A DNA stretch of 64,000 nt, taken from NCBI GenBank assembly GCA_052318935.1, contig JBQRKO010000017.1; one strand, given 5' to 3'. The notes beneath the pieces are model-generated. The model was not told the DNA's origin and made no database searches. It was given only the letters and a program-made list of their open reading frames with translations. The translations under genes were made by a program, and so were the position numbers. The stretch is from Niallia sp052318935. Its GTDB lineage: Bacteria > Bacillota > Bacilli > Bacillales > Cytobacillaceae. Of the stretch, positions 7,792-16,583 are shown piece by piece; within the stretch, counting starts at the first letter, position 1, and each line of letters starts with the position of its first letter.

Positions 7792-9240
7792 TTAATTAGA
7801 CTGAACTTCACTTTTCTGTTCATTAACTTCAGCTGCTATCGCTTTTTTAATAAAGAGTGCAAGAATAAAAGCAATAATGCTTATGCTTAACGCAAACCAA
7901 TACGCATGATGCACACCGTATGTCATCGCATCATGTAGAACGTTTTCCGTCGGCTGACCGTTATATTCTTGTACATATTGCTTGCTTTTTCCTGTTAAAA
8001 TACTTACAAAGATAGAAACACCAAGTGCACCAGAAATAGGCTGCAACGTATTCGCAATCGCTGTTCCATGTGGATATAAATGTGGCGGCAGCTCATTTAA
8101 AGCATTTGTTTGTGACGGCATCATTATCGCTGAAATAGAGAACATCAGCAATATATAGACAATGATAAATGCCCAGATAGGAACGGACTCATTAATATTA
8201 CTATAAAAAATCATGACACCGACTAATACAAATGCACCAGGAATAATTAATTTTCTTGGTCCAAATTTATCAAACAGCATCCCCATCACCGGTGACAAAA
8301 GCCCATTCAGCAATGCACCAGGCAAAAGAATCAAACCAGCAAGCCTTGCCGTATATCCAAGAGGCCCTTGGAGATACATTGGCATCACAATTTCAGAAGC
8401 AAACATTGCCATAATAACAATGACAAACACGATAACACCAAATGCATAATTTTTATATTTAAATACGCGGACATCTAATAAAGGCTCGTCCAGCTTTAAT
8501 TGGCGCAGTACAAAGAAAACAAGGCTTATTGCACCAACAAAAATATAAGTTAAAATTTCTGCAGACAGCAACCCATTAGCCGTTTCACCGGCACTGCTGA
8601 ATCCATACACTAAACCACCTATTCCAATTGTAGAAAGGAATATAGATAAAATATCCACTTTTGGTTTCGTAATTTCCCCAACATTTTGCAAATATTTTAA
8701 CGCAAATAAAATAGAAAATAACACAAAAGGAATAACAGCAAGGAACAGCCAGCGCCAACCTAAACTATCTACAATTACTCCTGATAATGTCGGACCAATC
8801 GCAGGTGCAAACATAATAACTAAACCAAACATCCCCATAATTTTTCCGCGAACTTCAGGTGGGTACAACAATAACAAAGCATTCATAATAACTGGTATTA
8901 AAAGGCCTGTTCCAACTGCTTGAATCATTCTGCCAGTTAAAAGCATTGGGAAATTCACCGCACAGCCAGCTATAATGGTTCCAATTAAAAAAATCGTCAT
9001 AATACCAATAAACATGCGTCTAGTTGTAAACGACTGAATCAATAACGCAGAGATCGGCATTAAAACACCCATCACCAGCATAAAACCAGTTGCCAACCAC
9101 TGAATGGTTGGAGCATCTACTTTAAATACATTCATTAACTCCGTAAGGGCGATATTAAGTAGTGTTTCATTCAAAATAGCAAAAAACGCACCAATCATAA
9201 ACGTGATTAAAATTGCTTTCGAATTAATCTTGGATTCCAT
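7792..9240 (-). CDS. MFS multidrug exporter, DHA2 (14-TMS) family
   Basis: A 482-residue integral membrane protein with about 14 hydrophobic helices. Family signatures include the early LNETLLNIAL (motif D1 region), WLATGFMLVMG, the loop motif around TTRRMFIG, GRMIQAVGTGLLIP and GPTLSGVIVDSLGWRWLF. This is the EmrB/QacA-like DHA2 group (LmrB/MdrP relatives), which expels drugs or metabolites using the proton gradient. The start ATG follows GGAGG. It is a single gene with its own terminator. The HxlR-type regulator on the same strand upstream could influence it, but no shared operator was seen. Confidence 0.92.
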   Translation of the reverse strand: MESKINSKAILITFMIGAFFAILNETLLNIALTELMNVFKVDAPTIQWLATGFMLVMGVLMPISALLIQSFTTRRMFIGIMTIFLIGTIIAGCAVNFPMLLTGRMIQAVGTGLLIPVIMNALLLLYPPEVRGKIMGMFGLVIMFAPAIGPTLSGVIVDSLGWRWLFLAVIPFVLFSILFALKYLQNVGEITKPKVDILSIFLSTIGIGGLVYGFSSAGETANGLLSAEILTYIFVGAISLVFFVLRQLKLDEPLLDVRVFKYKNYAFGVIVFVIVIMAMFASEIVMPMYLQGPLGYTARLAGLILLPGALLNGLLSPVMGMLFDKFGPRKLIIPGAFVLVGVMIFYSNINESVPIWAFIIVYILLMFSISAIMMPSQTNALNELPPHLYPHGTAIANTLQPISGALGVSIFVSILTGKSKQYVQEYNGQPTENVLHDAMTYGVHHAYWFALSISIIAFILALFIKKAIAAEVNEQKSEVQSN

Positions 9241-9465
9241 TCTTATCCTCCAAAAGGTAATTTATTTTCTATCCCTTTCGCTAAATAAACTGCTCTCCAT
9301 TTATTTACATGAAAGTTCATTCGAATATTTGCTATTTTACCAAACAAGAGTTCTCATTTCAATTCAACTAACGAAAAAAGAACATAATTTTTACAAACAT
9401 AAGGGAAAAAGTATGTATTATTAGAAAAAAGATAAAAACATAACTATTGCTTATTCTTTTTCTCG

Positions 9466-9514
9466 AAAAAAAAACTCCAATTTTTGAAAAGATTTACCTT
9501 CTCAAAAACCCGAG
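9466..9514 (-). terminator. intrinsic terminator of the first HxlR-type gene
   Basis: An imperfect stem between 9475 and 9514 is followed on the minus strand by nine T residues. It lies about 45 bases after the regulator's stop. Confidence 0.7.
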
Positions 9515-9556
9515 CTTTTCTTCAGAAACGATCTTTCACATATGTTTTTTCCTGCT

Positions 9557-9955
9557 TTAGTTACCCGATGAATCAGAAATTTGTTTCTCCTCAACTATAT
9601 TTTGCTGTTGAAGGAGGAGATTCCGATATTCTTCTCCCCAATCTTTCATTAGCAAAATGATGGGTACAATACTTTTACCAAAATCGGTTAATGAATATTC
9701 AACTTTAGGTGGTACTTGATGATATACTTCCCTATGAATAATTCCATCCTTTTCTAATTCTCTAAGCTGCAATGTTAACATACGCTGTGTAATATTGGGG
9801 CATATACGTCGAAGCTCATTAAATCTTTTCTCCCCATTAATGAGATGATAAAGAATGACCCCTTTCCATTTACCGCCAATAACGCTTAATGTCAATTCCA
9901 CAGGACATCCTTCAATCGTCGTACAAGTGCCATGAATTTCTTTACCGTCTTTCAT
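9557..9955 (-). CDS. HxlR family winged-helix regulator
   Basis: About 132 residues with the diagnostic HxlR/YodB pattern: a Cys near the start (GTCTTIEGCPVE), IGGKWKGVILYHL, FNELRRICPNITQRMLTLQLRELEKDGIIHREVY, then PPKVEYSLTDFG. Members often sense quinones, diamide or aldehydes through the N-terminal cysteine. AGGAGG lies 12 bases before the ATG at 9955 and 9 bases before a TTG one codon earlier, so either may start it. The neighbouring upstream gene is a nitroreductase, a frequent target of this family. Confidence 0.92.
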   Translation of the reverse strand: MKDGKEIHGTCTTIEGCPVELTLSVIGGKWKGVILYHLINGEKRFNELRRICPNITQRMLTLQLRELEKDGIIHREVYHQVPPKVEYSLTDFGKSIVPIILLMKDWGEEYRNLLLQQQNIVEEKQISDSSGN

Positions 9956-10073
9956 CAAAGCAAGCGGCCTCCTATCTATCCTTTTCTTTTTACTTTATAT
10001 TATTATGTTAAGAATAGAAATTTTCTAGAGGCTTTTCAACAAAATGAAAGTATATTTTATTAAACGTTATTTT

Positions 10074-10769
10074 CTACTCTATCCACTGAATCACTTGTTC
10101 TTTTGATTGTCTTGTTTTATCTCGAGGTTCTTTTACTCGGAAACCAAATGCAACCATACAGGATATGCCAAACTGTTCCGTATTTATTACTCCTTCTTCA
10201 GCTAAAATCTGTTCAACTTTATCTTTATCAAACCCTTCAATTGGACAAGAGTCTATGCCGATTTGTGCTGCGGCAGTCATCATATTGCCTAGTGCAATAT
10301 AAGTTTGTCTGCATCCCCATTCAAACATTGCTCGTTCATTGCTTAGCAGATCAAAATCTTCTTCTAAAAACTTATGATACAAACTGCCTTTTCCTTTTAC
10401 GACCTCTTCTGGCAGCTGTTGAATAGATCTCATCATATTCATGATATGCTCTGAGTCAGCTACCATTTCTTTCGGTGTTCTTGATAAAATAATGACAAAA
10501 TGGCTAGATGTTGGCAATTGCTTTTGCCCTCCCCAAGTTACCGGTAATAACTTTTCTCTTAATTGCTCATTTTGCACGACAACAAACTTCCATGGCTCAA
10601 ATCCAAAAGAGCTTGGCGACAATCTGCCAGTTTCTAAAATAAAGTCAAAATCCTCTTTGCTAATCTTTTTTTCTGGATCAAATTCTTTTGTAGCGTGTCT
10701 GTATTCGTATGCTTGCAATACCTCTTCTTTTTTAGTAGTCGTTAGTACACTTTCATTTTTTGTAGTCAT
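10074..10769 (-). CDS. NAD(P)H nitroreductase family flavoprotein
   Basis: A 231-residue FMN-dependent nitroreductase of the YfkO/NfsB type. It begins with an extra N-terminal segment, then YEYRHATKEFDPEKKIS, the FMN-binding arginine and the SPSSFGFEPWKFVVV motif. GQKQLPTSSHFVIIL, the dimer core MFEWGCRQTYIALGNMM, and the GIDSCPIEGF and GFRVKEPRDKTR motifs follow. These enzymes reduce nitro compounds, quinones and azo dyes in the cytoplasm. The start ATG follows AAGGAG by ten bases. A TAGTAT/ATACTA dyad and a GTGCGTACTTACAAG motif lie upstream (10841-10887). Together with the adjacent HxlR gene they suggest induction by electrophiles. Confidence 0.9.
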   Translation of the reverse strand: MTTKNESVLTTTKKEEVLQAYEYRHATKEFDPEKKISKEDFDFILETGRLSPSSFGFEPWKFVVVQNEQLREKLLPVTWGGQKQLPTSSHFVIILSRTPKEMVADSEHIMNMMRSIQQLPEEVVKGKGSLYHKFLEEDFDLLSNERAMFEWGCRQTYIALGNMMTAAAQIGIDSCPIEGFDKDKVEQILAEEGVINTEQFGISCMVAFGFRVKEPRDKTRQSKEQVIQWIE

Positions 10770-10840
10770 TAAAATACAACTCCTTTTATTTAGGTTAGTT
10801 GAAAAACAACTTAATCAAAGTATAATTCATGGACAACAAA

Positions 10841-10887
10841 CTTGTAAGTACGCACATTCTTTATAGGTAGTATCGTTTTTTATACTA
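10841..10887 (-). promoter_or_regulatory. putative HxlR-type operators before the nitroreductase
   Basis: On the minus strand GTGCGTACTTACAAG (10855-10841) and an upstream dyad TAGTAT-N8-ATACTA (10868-10887) lie 70-120 bases before the nitroreductase start. The first motif recurs before zwf, with one difference, and before the nitrilase-like gene. The dyad resembles the one before hxlR. Assignment to an HxlR-family regulator is inference. Confidence 0.45.
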
Positions 10888-11000
10888 TGAACTTATATTA
10901 ACTACATACTAAACTGCTATTCTCATCTTTTTTATTATTTGTGCATTGTTTATCAAGCATTCATTACACACTTCAATCATTAGCAACTATATAAAGATAA

Positions 11001-11024
11001 TAAATAAATAAATAAATAAATAAA
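11001..11024 (+). repeat. TAAA tetranucleotide tandem repeat, six copies
   Basis: Six exact TAAA units lie in the region before the chemoreceptor gene. Such tracts can vary in length by slippage. Its distance from the start (about 140 bases) makes an effect on expression possible but unproven. Confidence 0.8.
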
Positions 11025-11086
11025 TATAAAAGGATTTAACTTTATTTCATAAAAGAACTTCACTTTTTAAAAAATTTGTCGAAAAT

Positions 11087-11109
11087 AATAATAAATACAA
11101 TTTATTATT
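11087..11109. promoter_or_regulatory. AT-rich dyad upstream of the chemoreceptor gene
   Basis: AATAATAAAT and ATTTATTATT form a perfect 10-bp inverted repeat around ACA. It may be an operator. The surrounding 390-base intergenic stretch (10770-11161) otherwise shows no gene and no clear sigma-D promoter. Confidence 0.35.
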
Positions 11110-11161
11110 GCTATTTTAGAATAACCATAAATTTTACAGCAATAAAAAAGGGGATATGTTA

Positions 11162-13150
11162 ATGGAAAAATCAAAAAAAAAGAAGTTCACTTTCAACTTA
11201 AGCACTAAACTGTATATTACGTTTGCTCTCATCCTTCTTATTCCAACCATTACGGTTGGGCTTCTATCCTATGATAGCGCAAAAAAAGAATTGGGTGATA
11301 ATTTACTAAAAACGGCAGAAGAGAACGTAAACTTATTAAATTCCAATATTAATACTACGATTTCACCTAAAATTCATGATATTCAATATTTCGCCGAACA
11401 AATTACGGCAGAATCTTTAAAGGATGGCAAATCTTCTTCCCAAGTTGTGACAAGTTTCAAACAGTATATTAATCTTCATCCCGAAATTCAATCGATTTAT
11501 ATTGGCACACCAAAGGGAGAAACAATTATGTATCCGATTTCGGATATGCCTGATGGCTACGATCCAAGACAACGCCCTTGGTATCAAGATGCCATGCAAA
11601 AAAAAGGAGAAGTTGTCGTAACAAGCCCTTACGTGGATGCAGGAACGGAAGAAATGGTGGTTACGATTACAAAAGTATTAAATGATGGGGCCGGAGTAAT
11701 TGCAGTCGATATTAATATTAAAAATCTTAAAAAGACAGCAGAAGAAGTAAACATCGGAAAAAGCGGCTATGCTGTTTTACTCGATTCGCAGCAAAACTAT
11801 ATTGTAAGTCCAAGTGAAAAAGCTGGCACTAAAGCAAAAGAAGATTTCTTTCAAAAGCTTTATGCAGAAAAATCTGGTGAACTTTATTACGATTACAAAG
11901 GATCAGAAAAAATCATGTACTTTTCCACCAATGAACAAACTGGTTGGAAGATTGCAGGTACATTGTTAATTTCTGAAATTGCTGATGACTCAAAACCTAT
12001 TTTGAAGACTACATTAATCGTTATTGCTGTTGCTATTATTATTAGTGCATGTATTATTATGTGGATTGTACACTCTATCGTATCAAGATTAAAAGCTTTA
12101 CAACAAAAAGCACAAACGGTTAGTAAGGGTGATTTAACAGAAACGATTGAAATCAAACGACATGATGAAATCGGCAACTTGGCACAAGCCTTTCAAGAGA
12201 TGCAAGAAAGCTTGAGACATACATTACAAACAATCGAAGACCATGCCCTGCAAGTAAGCTCTTCTGCTGAAGAACTAAATGCAAGCTCTTCACAGACAAG
12301 TGAAGCAACAGAACAAGTGGCAGCTGCCATACAAGACGTTGCAAGCAGTGCGGAAAAACAAACAATGGAAATTGATAAAAATAATGCTTCCATAGAAAAA
12401 ATTTCAAAGGGAAGCTCATATATTTCAGACAGTACTTTAGAAGTTGCTGAATTAACAAAAGATACAACAAAAATGGCGGAAGAGGGCGAAAAAGCTGTCT
12501 TAGAAACAGTTGATCAGATGAGTTTGATTCACAATTCTGTAATAGAGTCGAATGATATGATCCGTTCTTTATCAGACCGTTCGAAAGAAATTGGTTCCAT
12601 ATTGGGTGTTATCACTAGCATCTCCGAACAAACGAATCTATTGGCTCTTAATGCAGCCATTGAAGCGGCTAGAGCTGGAGAAGCAGGCAAAGGATTTGCT
12701 ATTGTAGCTGATGAAGTGAGAAAATTAGCAGAGCAGTCCCAACTGTCCGCTAAAAAAATAGCAGAATTAATTCAAGCCATTCAAAAAGATACAGAAAACA
12801 CTGTACAAAAAATGTCTACAGTAGTAGATAACGTAAAAGATGGCTTAATAGTTTCAGAAGATGCGATAAAAAAATTCACGGAAATATTATCTAGCATGCA
12901 AGAAATCACGCCTAAAATAGAAACTGTATCAAGCACCATTCAGCAAATGGCTGGCGGCATTCAAGAAGTAGAAGCAACTTCATTTACAATATCGGATATT
13001 GCCAAAAACAATGCAGCAGCATCAGAAGAAGTGGCAGCATCAACAGAAGAGCAGCTTGCAACAATGGAAGAAATATCCTCTTCAGCAAGCACTCTTTCTT
13101 CTATGGCTGAGGAATTAAATGACTTATTAGCAAAATTTAGATTTAAATAA
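11162..13150 (+). CDS. methyl-accepting chemotaxis protein with Cache sensor
   Basis: A 662-residue transmembrane chemoreceptor. Its order is a basic N-terminus, TM1 (about 15-35), an extracytoplasmic dCache-type domain (about 40-270, with the PRQRPWYQDA motif), TM2 (about 280-303), HAMP, and a long coiled-coil signalling domain. The CheA/CheW-binding hairpin tip is EQTNLLALNAAIEAARAG followed by GFAIVADEVRKLAEQS. The ATG at 11162 is used because AAGGGG lies 8 bases before it; the ATG at 11156 is too close. The PRQRPWY motif is common in Cache domains that bind amino acids or other small ligands. It is a lone gene with its own terminator. Confidence 0.95.
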   Translation: MEKSKKKKFTFNLSTKLYITFALILLIPTITVGLLSYDSAKKELGDNLLKTAEENVNLLNSNINTTISPKIHDIQYFAEQITAESLKDGKSSSQVVTSFKQYINLHPEIQSIYIGTPKGETIMYPISDMPDGYDPRQRPWYQDAMQKKGEVVVTSPYVDAGTEEMVVTITKVLNDGAGVIAVDINIKNLKKTAEEVNIGKSGYAVLLDSQQNYIVSPSEKAGTKAKEDFFQKLYAEKSGELYYDYKGSEKIMYFSTNEQTGWKIAGTLLISEIADDSKPILKTTLIVIAVAIIISACIIMWIVHSIVSRLKALQQKAQTVSKGDLTETIEIKRHDEIGNLAQAFQEMQESLRHTLQTIEDHALQVSSSAEELNASSSQTSEATEQVAAAIQDVASSAEKQTMEIDKNNASIEKISKGSSYISDSTLEVAELTKDTTKMAEEGEKAVLETVDQMSLIHNSVIESNDMIRSLSDRSKEIGSILGVITSISEQTNLLALNAAIEAARAGEAGKGFAIVADEVRKLAEQSQLSAKKIAELIQAIQKDTENTVQKMSTVVDNVKDGLIVSEDAIKKFTEILSSMQEITPKIETVSSTIQQMAGGIQEVEATSFTISDIAKNNAAASEEVAASTEEQLATMEEISSSASTLSSMAEELNDLLAKFRFK

Positions 13151-13185
13151 TCTGCCATTCTATTTAAAAATCTACGGAAATTTTG

Positions 13186-13237
13186 AACTGCACCCTAATT
13201 GTTAGACACAACTAACAATTAGCGGTGTAGTTTTTTT
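13186..13237 (+). terminator. terminator of the chemoreceptor gene, with IS-end-like arms
   Basis: CTGCACC-CTAATTGTTAG pairs with CTAACAATTAG-GGTGTAG and is followed by TTTTTTT. The arms resemble the terminal sequences of some IS3-group elements (GTTAGACACA). The terminator might therefore derive from an insertion-sequence end, but no transposase is present. Confidence 0.75.
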
Positions 13238-13239
13238 AA

Positions 13240-13587
13240 GGCTGTTTTCGTATAGATTGTTGCTTTTAAACTCGCAGCCCGAATACAATTCGTCCGTTTA
13301 GCGAGCGTCGAGCCTCCTCACTCGTACCTCGAGGCCACTGAAAAAGTGAATGCTATAAAATATAGGTAGTGACAATCCAAGCAACGCAGAGCAGAGGTTT
13401 TCGTTCGGTTTGCCGAGGCTTACCACACGCTTTCCGCGGGGCGAGCGCCGAGCCGCTTCGTCGCTACGCTCCTGCAGGGTCTCGCCTGTCTCGCTAATCC
13501 CGCAGGAGTCGTGCGGACGCCTCTCCTAACCAAAATGATGGTCGTTTTCAAACTCTCTATACCATTTTTACCCTAATAAATTTGAAT
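13240..13587 (-). repeat. dispersed mosaic repeat, copy B
   Basis: It begins GGCTGTTTTCGTATAG, the same terminus as copies D and F. It contains the palindrome CACTGAAAAAGTG (13336-13348) and then, in reverse orientation, the core with CGAGCGCCGAGCCGC, CTCCTGCAGGGTCTCG and CCCGCAGGAGTCGTGCGG. It continues into an AT-rich module ending near TACCCTAATAAATTTGAATG that is shared with copies C and D. There is no coding capacity. Confidence 0.85.
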
Positions 13588-13620
13588 GAGCCATTCTATA
13601 ATAGAAATATAGAATGGCTC
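13588..13620 (-). terminator. perfect 12-bp hairpin after copy B
   Basis: GAGCCATTCTAT and ATAGAATGGCTC form a perfect stem. No strong U-tract follows in either direction, so it is either a weak terminator for the kinase operon (minus strand) or part of the repeat edge. Confidence 0.4.
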
Positions 13621-13741
13621 TGACGTTTAGGAACAAAAACTAAACCAAAGAAATTTTCATACATGCACTACAATAGCCTTTACATACATATTTTGGGTTA
13701 TAAACAATTTAATTTTGTTAGGTATGGCAAACTATTATATC

Positions 13742-15178
13742 TTATATTTTGAAGTCACTAAATATAAATTGTGGTAAAATAATTAGGAGGTTTGTTCCAT
13801 TTGAACTACTATCTACTACCTTTATATCTCCACGATGTTCAAACATAATTTTTTTTACAAATGGTAAGCCTAAACCAAATCCTTCTTTTTTATCGGTAAT
13901 AAATGGATCAAAAATAGTTTCCCAGTTTTCTATAGGTATCCCTTTTCCCGTATCGATAATGTTTAAAAGAATCATGTCAGCTTCAACATTTGTAGAAATC
14001 GTTATTTTTCTTAAACCTCTATCTTTCGGAATTGCTTCCACACTATTTTTGATTAGATTAATCAACACTTGCTTTAAATAAGTCTGATTTACATAAGCTT
14101 TTAAAGTTTTATATTTTCTAACAAAAGATACTTCTACTGAATTTTCTTTTGTTAATTCTTTCGTTAGTTTAATGGCATCATCTATTATTTCATTTAAATC
14201 AACCATTTTGTAGTCAATTGAATTATTTTTTATATACTTCATATAATTTTGTATTAATTCATCAATTTGTTGTGTTGCAGTATGAATCATTGAATTCATT
14301 CTATAACCCTGTTTAGGTAATGCCTCTAATTCACTCAACAATTTTGAATAACCATTTATAACGACTAGTGAATTTTTCACTTCATGAACTAAACTAGCTG
14401 TTAAATTCCCTGTATAATCTAATTTTTTTTGACGCTCAATCAAACGATTATAATTTACTGTCATCATCGTATTTATTCTCAGAAAAGAAAAAATAATGAT
14501 AACAGAAAATATAATTACTCCTAAACTACTATATAGCGCCCCTGTTCCGGGAGTAAAATTAAGCGACCCGAATACAATTAATAAAAAAGAGCATAAGAAA
14601 AAAGTACTTAAAAAATCCTTATAGTAATTATTTTGAAGATTTTTAGCAATGATATAGGAAAAAGCTAACAACATAACAAAACCAACGATATGAATAAAAT
14701 ACAAAAAGTGAAGTGGTCCGTATTGCGGGAAATAATAATACGTATTAGTTTGTAGAATCTCTAAATCTTTTAATCCCCTTACCCCGAGTTCGGTCATATT
14801 TAGAATATAAATGATTGTGCTCCAAATAAACAACAACACTAACACTTTCTTATTAAACATAAATAATAGAAACCGATTAAAAAAAGTATTTTTAAGATTA
14901 ACTGCATGCTTCGTTAAAGAAATATATGCGACATAAAAAACCAAAGGCACCAAAAATGTTGGTCCAGCTCTAAAAATCCTAAAAACCCATAATATAAGCG
15001 ATTCTGAAAAAATACCTTTTAAATATAAAACGGCAATATCCAACTGCCATAAACTAATGGCAAGCATATAAAATAATAAAGGAATTGCCAATTTTGAACC
15101 TTTATACAATTTTAATACAGAAACCGCTAATACTGTTGGAATAATTCCTATAATAGCGGTTAAAAACGAAATGATCAA
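13742..15178 (-). CDS. membrane sensor histidine kinase coupled to a ketoacyl synthase homologue
   Basis: About 478 residues. The N-terminal half has roughly seven hydrophobic segments and no large extracytoplasmic domain, suggesting a sensor for a membrane-associated or hydrophobic signal. Then come the HisKA box LVHEVKNSLVVINGYSKLL (phosphoacceptor His near 265), N box (NLIKNSVEA), DTGKGI and GFGLGLP. A GTG at 15187 is in frame, but AGGTGG overlaps it and lies 5 bases before the TTG at 15178, which I prefer. The stop of the ketoacyl synthase homologue (15191) is only a dozen bases upstream, so the two are one operon. No response regulator is nearby. Confidence 0.88.
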   Translation of the reverse strand: MIISFLTAIIGIIPTVLAVSVLKLYKGSKLAIPLLFYMLAISLWQLDIAVLYLKGIFSESLILWVFRIFRAGPTFLVPLVFYVAYISLTKHAVNLKNTFFNRFLLFMFNKKVLVLLFIWSTIIYILNMTELGVRGLKDLEILQTNTYYYFPQYGPLHFLYFIHIVGFVMLLAFSYIIAKNLQNNYYKDFLSTFFLCSFLLIVFGSLNFTPGTGALYSSLGVIIFSVIIIFSFLRINTMMTVNYNRLIERQKKLDYTGNLTASLVHEVKNSLVVINGYSKLLSELEALPKQGYRMNSMIHTATQQIDELIQNYMKYIKNNSIDYKMVDLNEIIDDAIKLTKELTKENSVEVSFVRKYKTLKAYVNQTYLKQVLINLIKNSVEAIPKDRGLRKITISTNVEADMILLNIIDTGKGIPIENWETIFDPFITDKKEGFGLGLPFVKKIMFEHRGDIKVVDSSSNGTNLLIILPQFIFSDFKI

Positions 15179-15190
15179 AATTTCCACCTA

Positions 15191-16393
15191 CTAGTATTGA
15201 TAACTTTTTACATAACAGCATGCATTATTGCCCCCAAGACCATGATTCGTTACTGCTACTTCATTAACCTCTTGATAAATAGTTTTCGTAATAATATTCA
15301 TCTCTTCAAAACCATCTTTTTTCGTGCGAATGGTTGGAGGTATAAACCCACAGTTAATACTTATCAGGGAGGATATGACTTGCAATACCCCGCAAGCACC
15401 ATAAGGATTTCCAATCATGCTCTTAATGGACGTATAAGGGACCTTGTGATTATATAAAACCTTGGAAGCATACTCTTCAATTCTATCGTTTATATTTATT
15501 CCCAACGCCTGACTGTTTATATAATCGGGGTTTCTGTCTTTGCTAACTTCTTTAAGAGCCCGAACCATTTGTTCACCAGTTTCATCTATGGAATAAATAT
15601 AAGCTCCATCATTATACGATACAACATTCTCTATTTCACCTAGTATATCAACATTTCTTTTTAATGCATCTGCTTCTCTTTCTAGAATAATAATTCCAGA
15701 GCCCTCAGCTATTGCAAATCCACTGCTTTGTTGACTAAATGGGACAGCCCCTACATCTAAATCCTGATTTATCGATATGGACTTGGTCTTAGCAAATCCA
15801 TAGGTACCAATTTTACTAATAAGGCTATCCGAACCCCCAACTACAGCTATATCAATACTGCCGCTTTTTAGATACATCATCGCATCCTGTATAGCCTCTA
15901 AACTAGAGGTGCATCCAGTGGTTATTGTTTTGGTTATTCCTTTTATGCCTAAGTAGTGAGCGATAGCAGAAGTAATACTATGATAATTAGCAAAGTGAGA
16001 AAAAATAATAGGTACTTTTCTAAGATTATCTTGATTAATATTCATTAAAGATTCCTGGTATACCTTTTCACCAATTGCTCCCACTGATACACCTAAAAAA
16101 ATTCCAACCTTTTTATCGGATAAATTAGATAGTTTAGCATGTTTTATTGCTTCCATTCCAGCCATCATACCAAGAAGAGTAACCCTTGGTAATCTTTTGA
16201 ATTTTTTATTAGACTCAAATTCCTCTAATCCTTCTTTTATCTGCCCAATAATAGTAGTTTCTCTATTGGGTAAAAGAGTTGATACAGATTCTAAACAACA
16301 GACTCCATTTTTTAAATTAGATATAAATTCTGCAGCGTTATTTGTACGCGGGGCTTTTACTCCATAACCGGTTACAACTATTTTATCTTTCAA
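15191..16393 (-). CDS. ketoacyl-ACP synthase homologue lacking both catalytic histidines
   Basis: A KAS II/FabF-fold thiolase-superfamily protein of about 400 residues. The nucleophile motif TTGCTSSLEA is intact (Cys161 counted from the TTG start). However, the first catalytic histidine, normally in NAHGT, is replaced (NSQALG, Gln295). The second, normally in KSxxGH, is Asn (KSMIGNPYGACG, Asn329). The lysine between them is kept. A normal Cys-His-His KAS needs both histidines for malonyl decarboxylation, so standard elongation is unlikely; acyl transfer or binding through the Cys remains possible. An in-frame GTG three codons earlier overlaps the ribosome site AAAGGGTGA, hence TTG at 16393. 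It is translationally linked to the kinase. Confidence 0.88.
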   Translation of the reverse strand: MKDKIVVTGYGVKAPRTNNAAEFISNLKNGVCCLESVSTLLPNRETTIIGQIKEGLEEFESNKKFKRLPRVTLLGMMAGMEAIKHAKLSNLSDKKVGIFLGVSVGAIGEKVYQESLMNINQDNLRKVPIIFSHFANYHSITSAIAHYLGIKGITKTITTGCTSSLEAIQDAMMYLKSGSIDIAVVGGSDSLISKIGTYGFAKTKSISINQDLDVGAVPFSQQSSGFAIAEGSGIIILEREADALKRNVDILGEIENVVSYNDGAYIYSIDETGEQMVRALKEVSKDRNPDYINSQALGININDRIEEYASKVLYNHKVPYTSIKSMIGNPYGACGVLQVISSLISINCGFIPPTIRTKKDGFEEMNIITKTIYQEVNEVAVTNHGLGGNNACCYVKSYQY

Positions 16394-16583
16394 TATTTTC
16401 ACCCTTTTATATTTAATTTAAAGTTCCTTTAAATAATTATACAAAAGGCAGTATGATTGTCATAGATATATATATCTAGAAAACACTAAATATTTTCATT
16501 TACTAACCATTTATTTTATGCTCCCAAGAATGCAACAAAATTCTCTGTTTCTTCATGTATCCAACTAATCAAAAAACGGGAAG

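Noticed and set aside
7483..7890. Open frame encoding HHGAWKEAASTFIAQ..., also present at 27135-27371
   Set aside because: The same peptide appears in both places only because both lie in copies A and E of the dispersed repeat. There is no ribosome site and the frame runs through palindromic repeat DNA.
11156..11161. Upstream ATG as chemoreceptor start
   Set aside because: It is only about two bases after the AAGGGG site, whereas the next in-frame ATG at 11162 has proper spacing.
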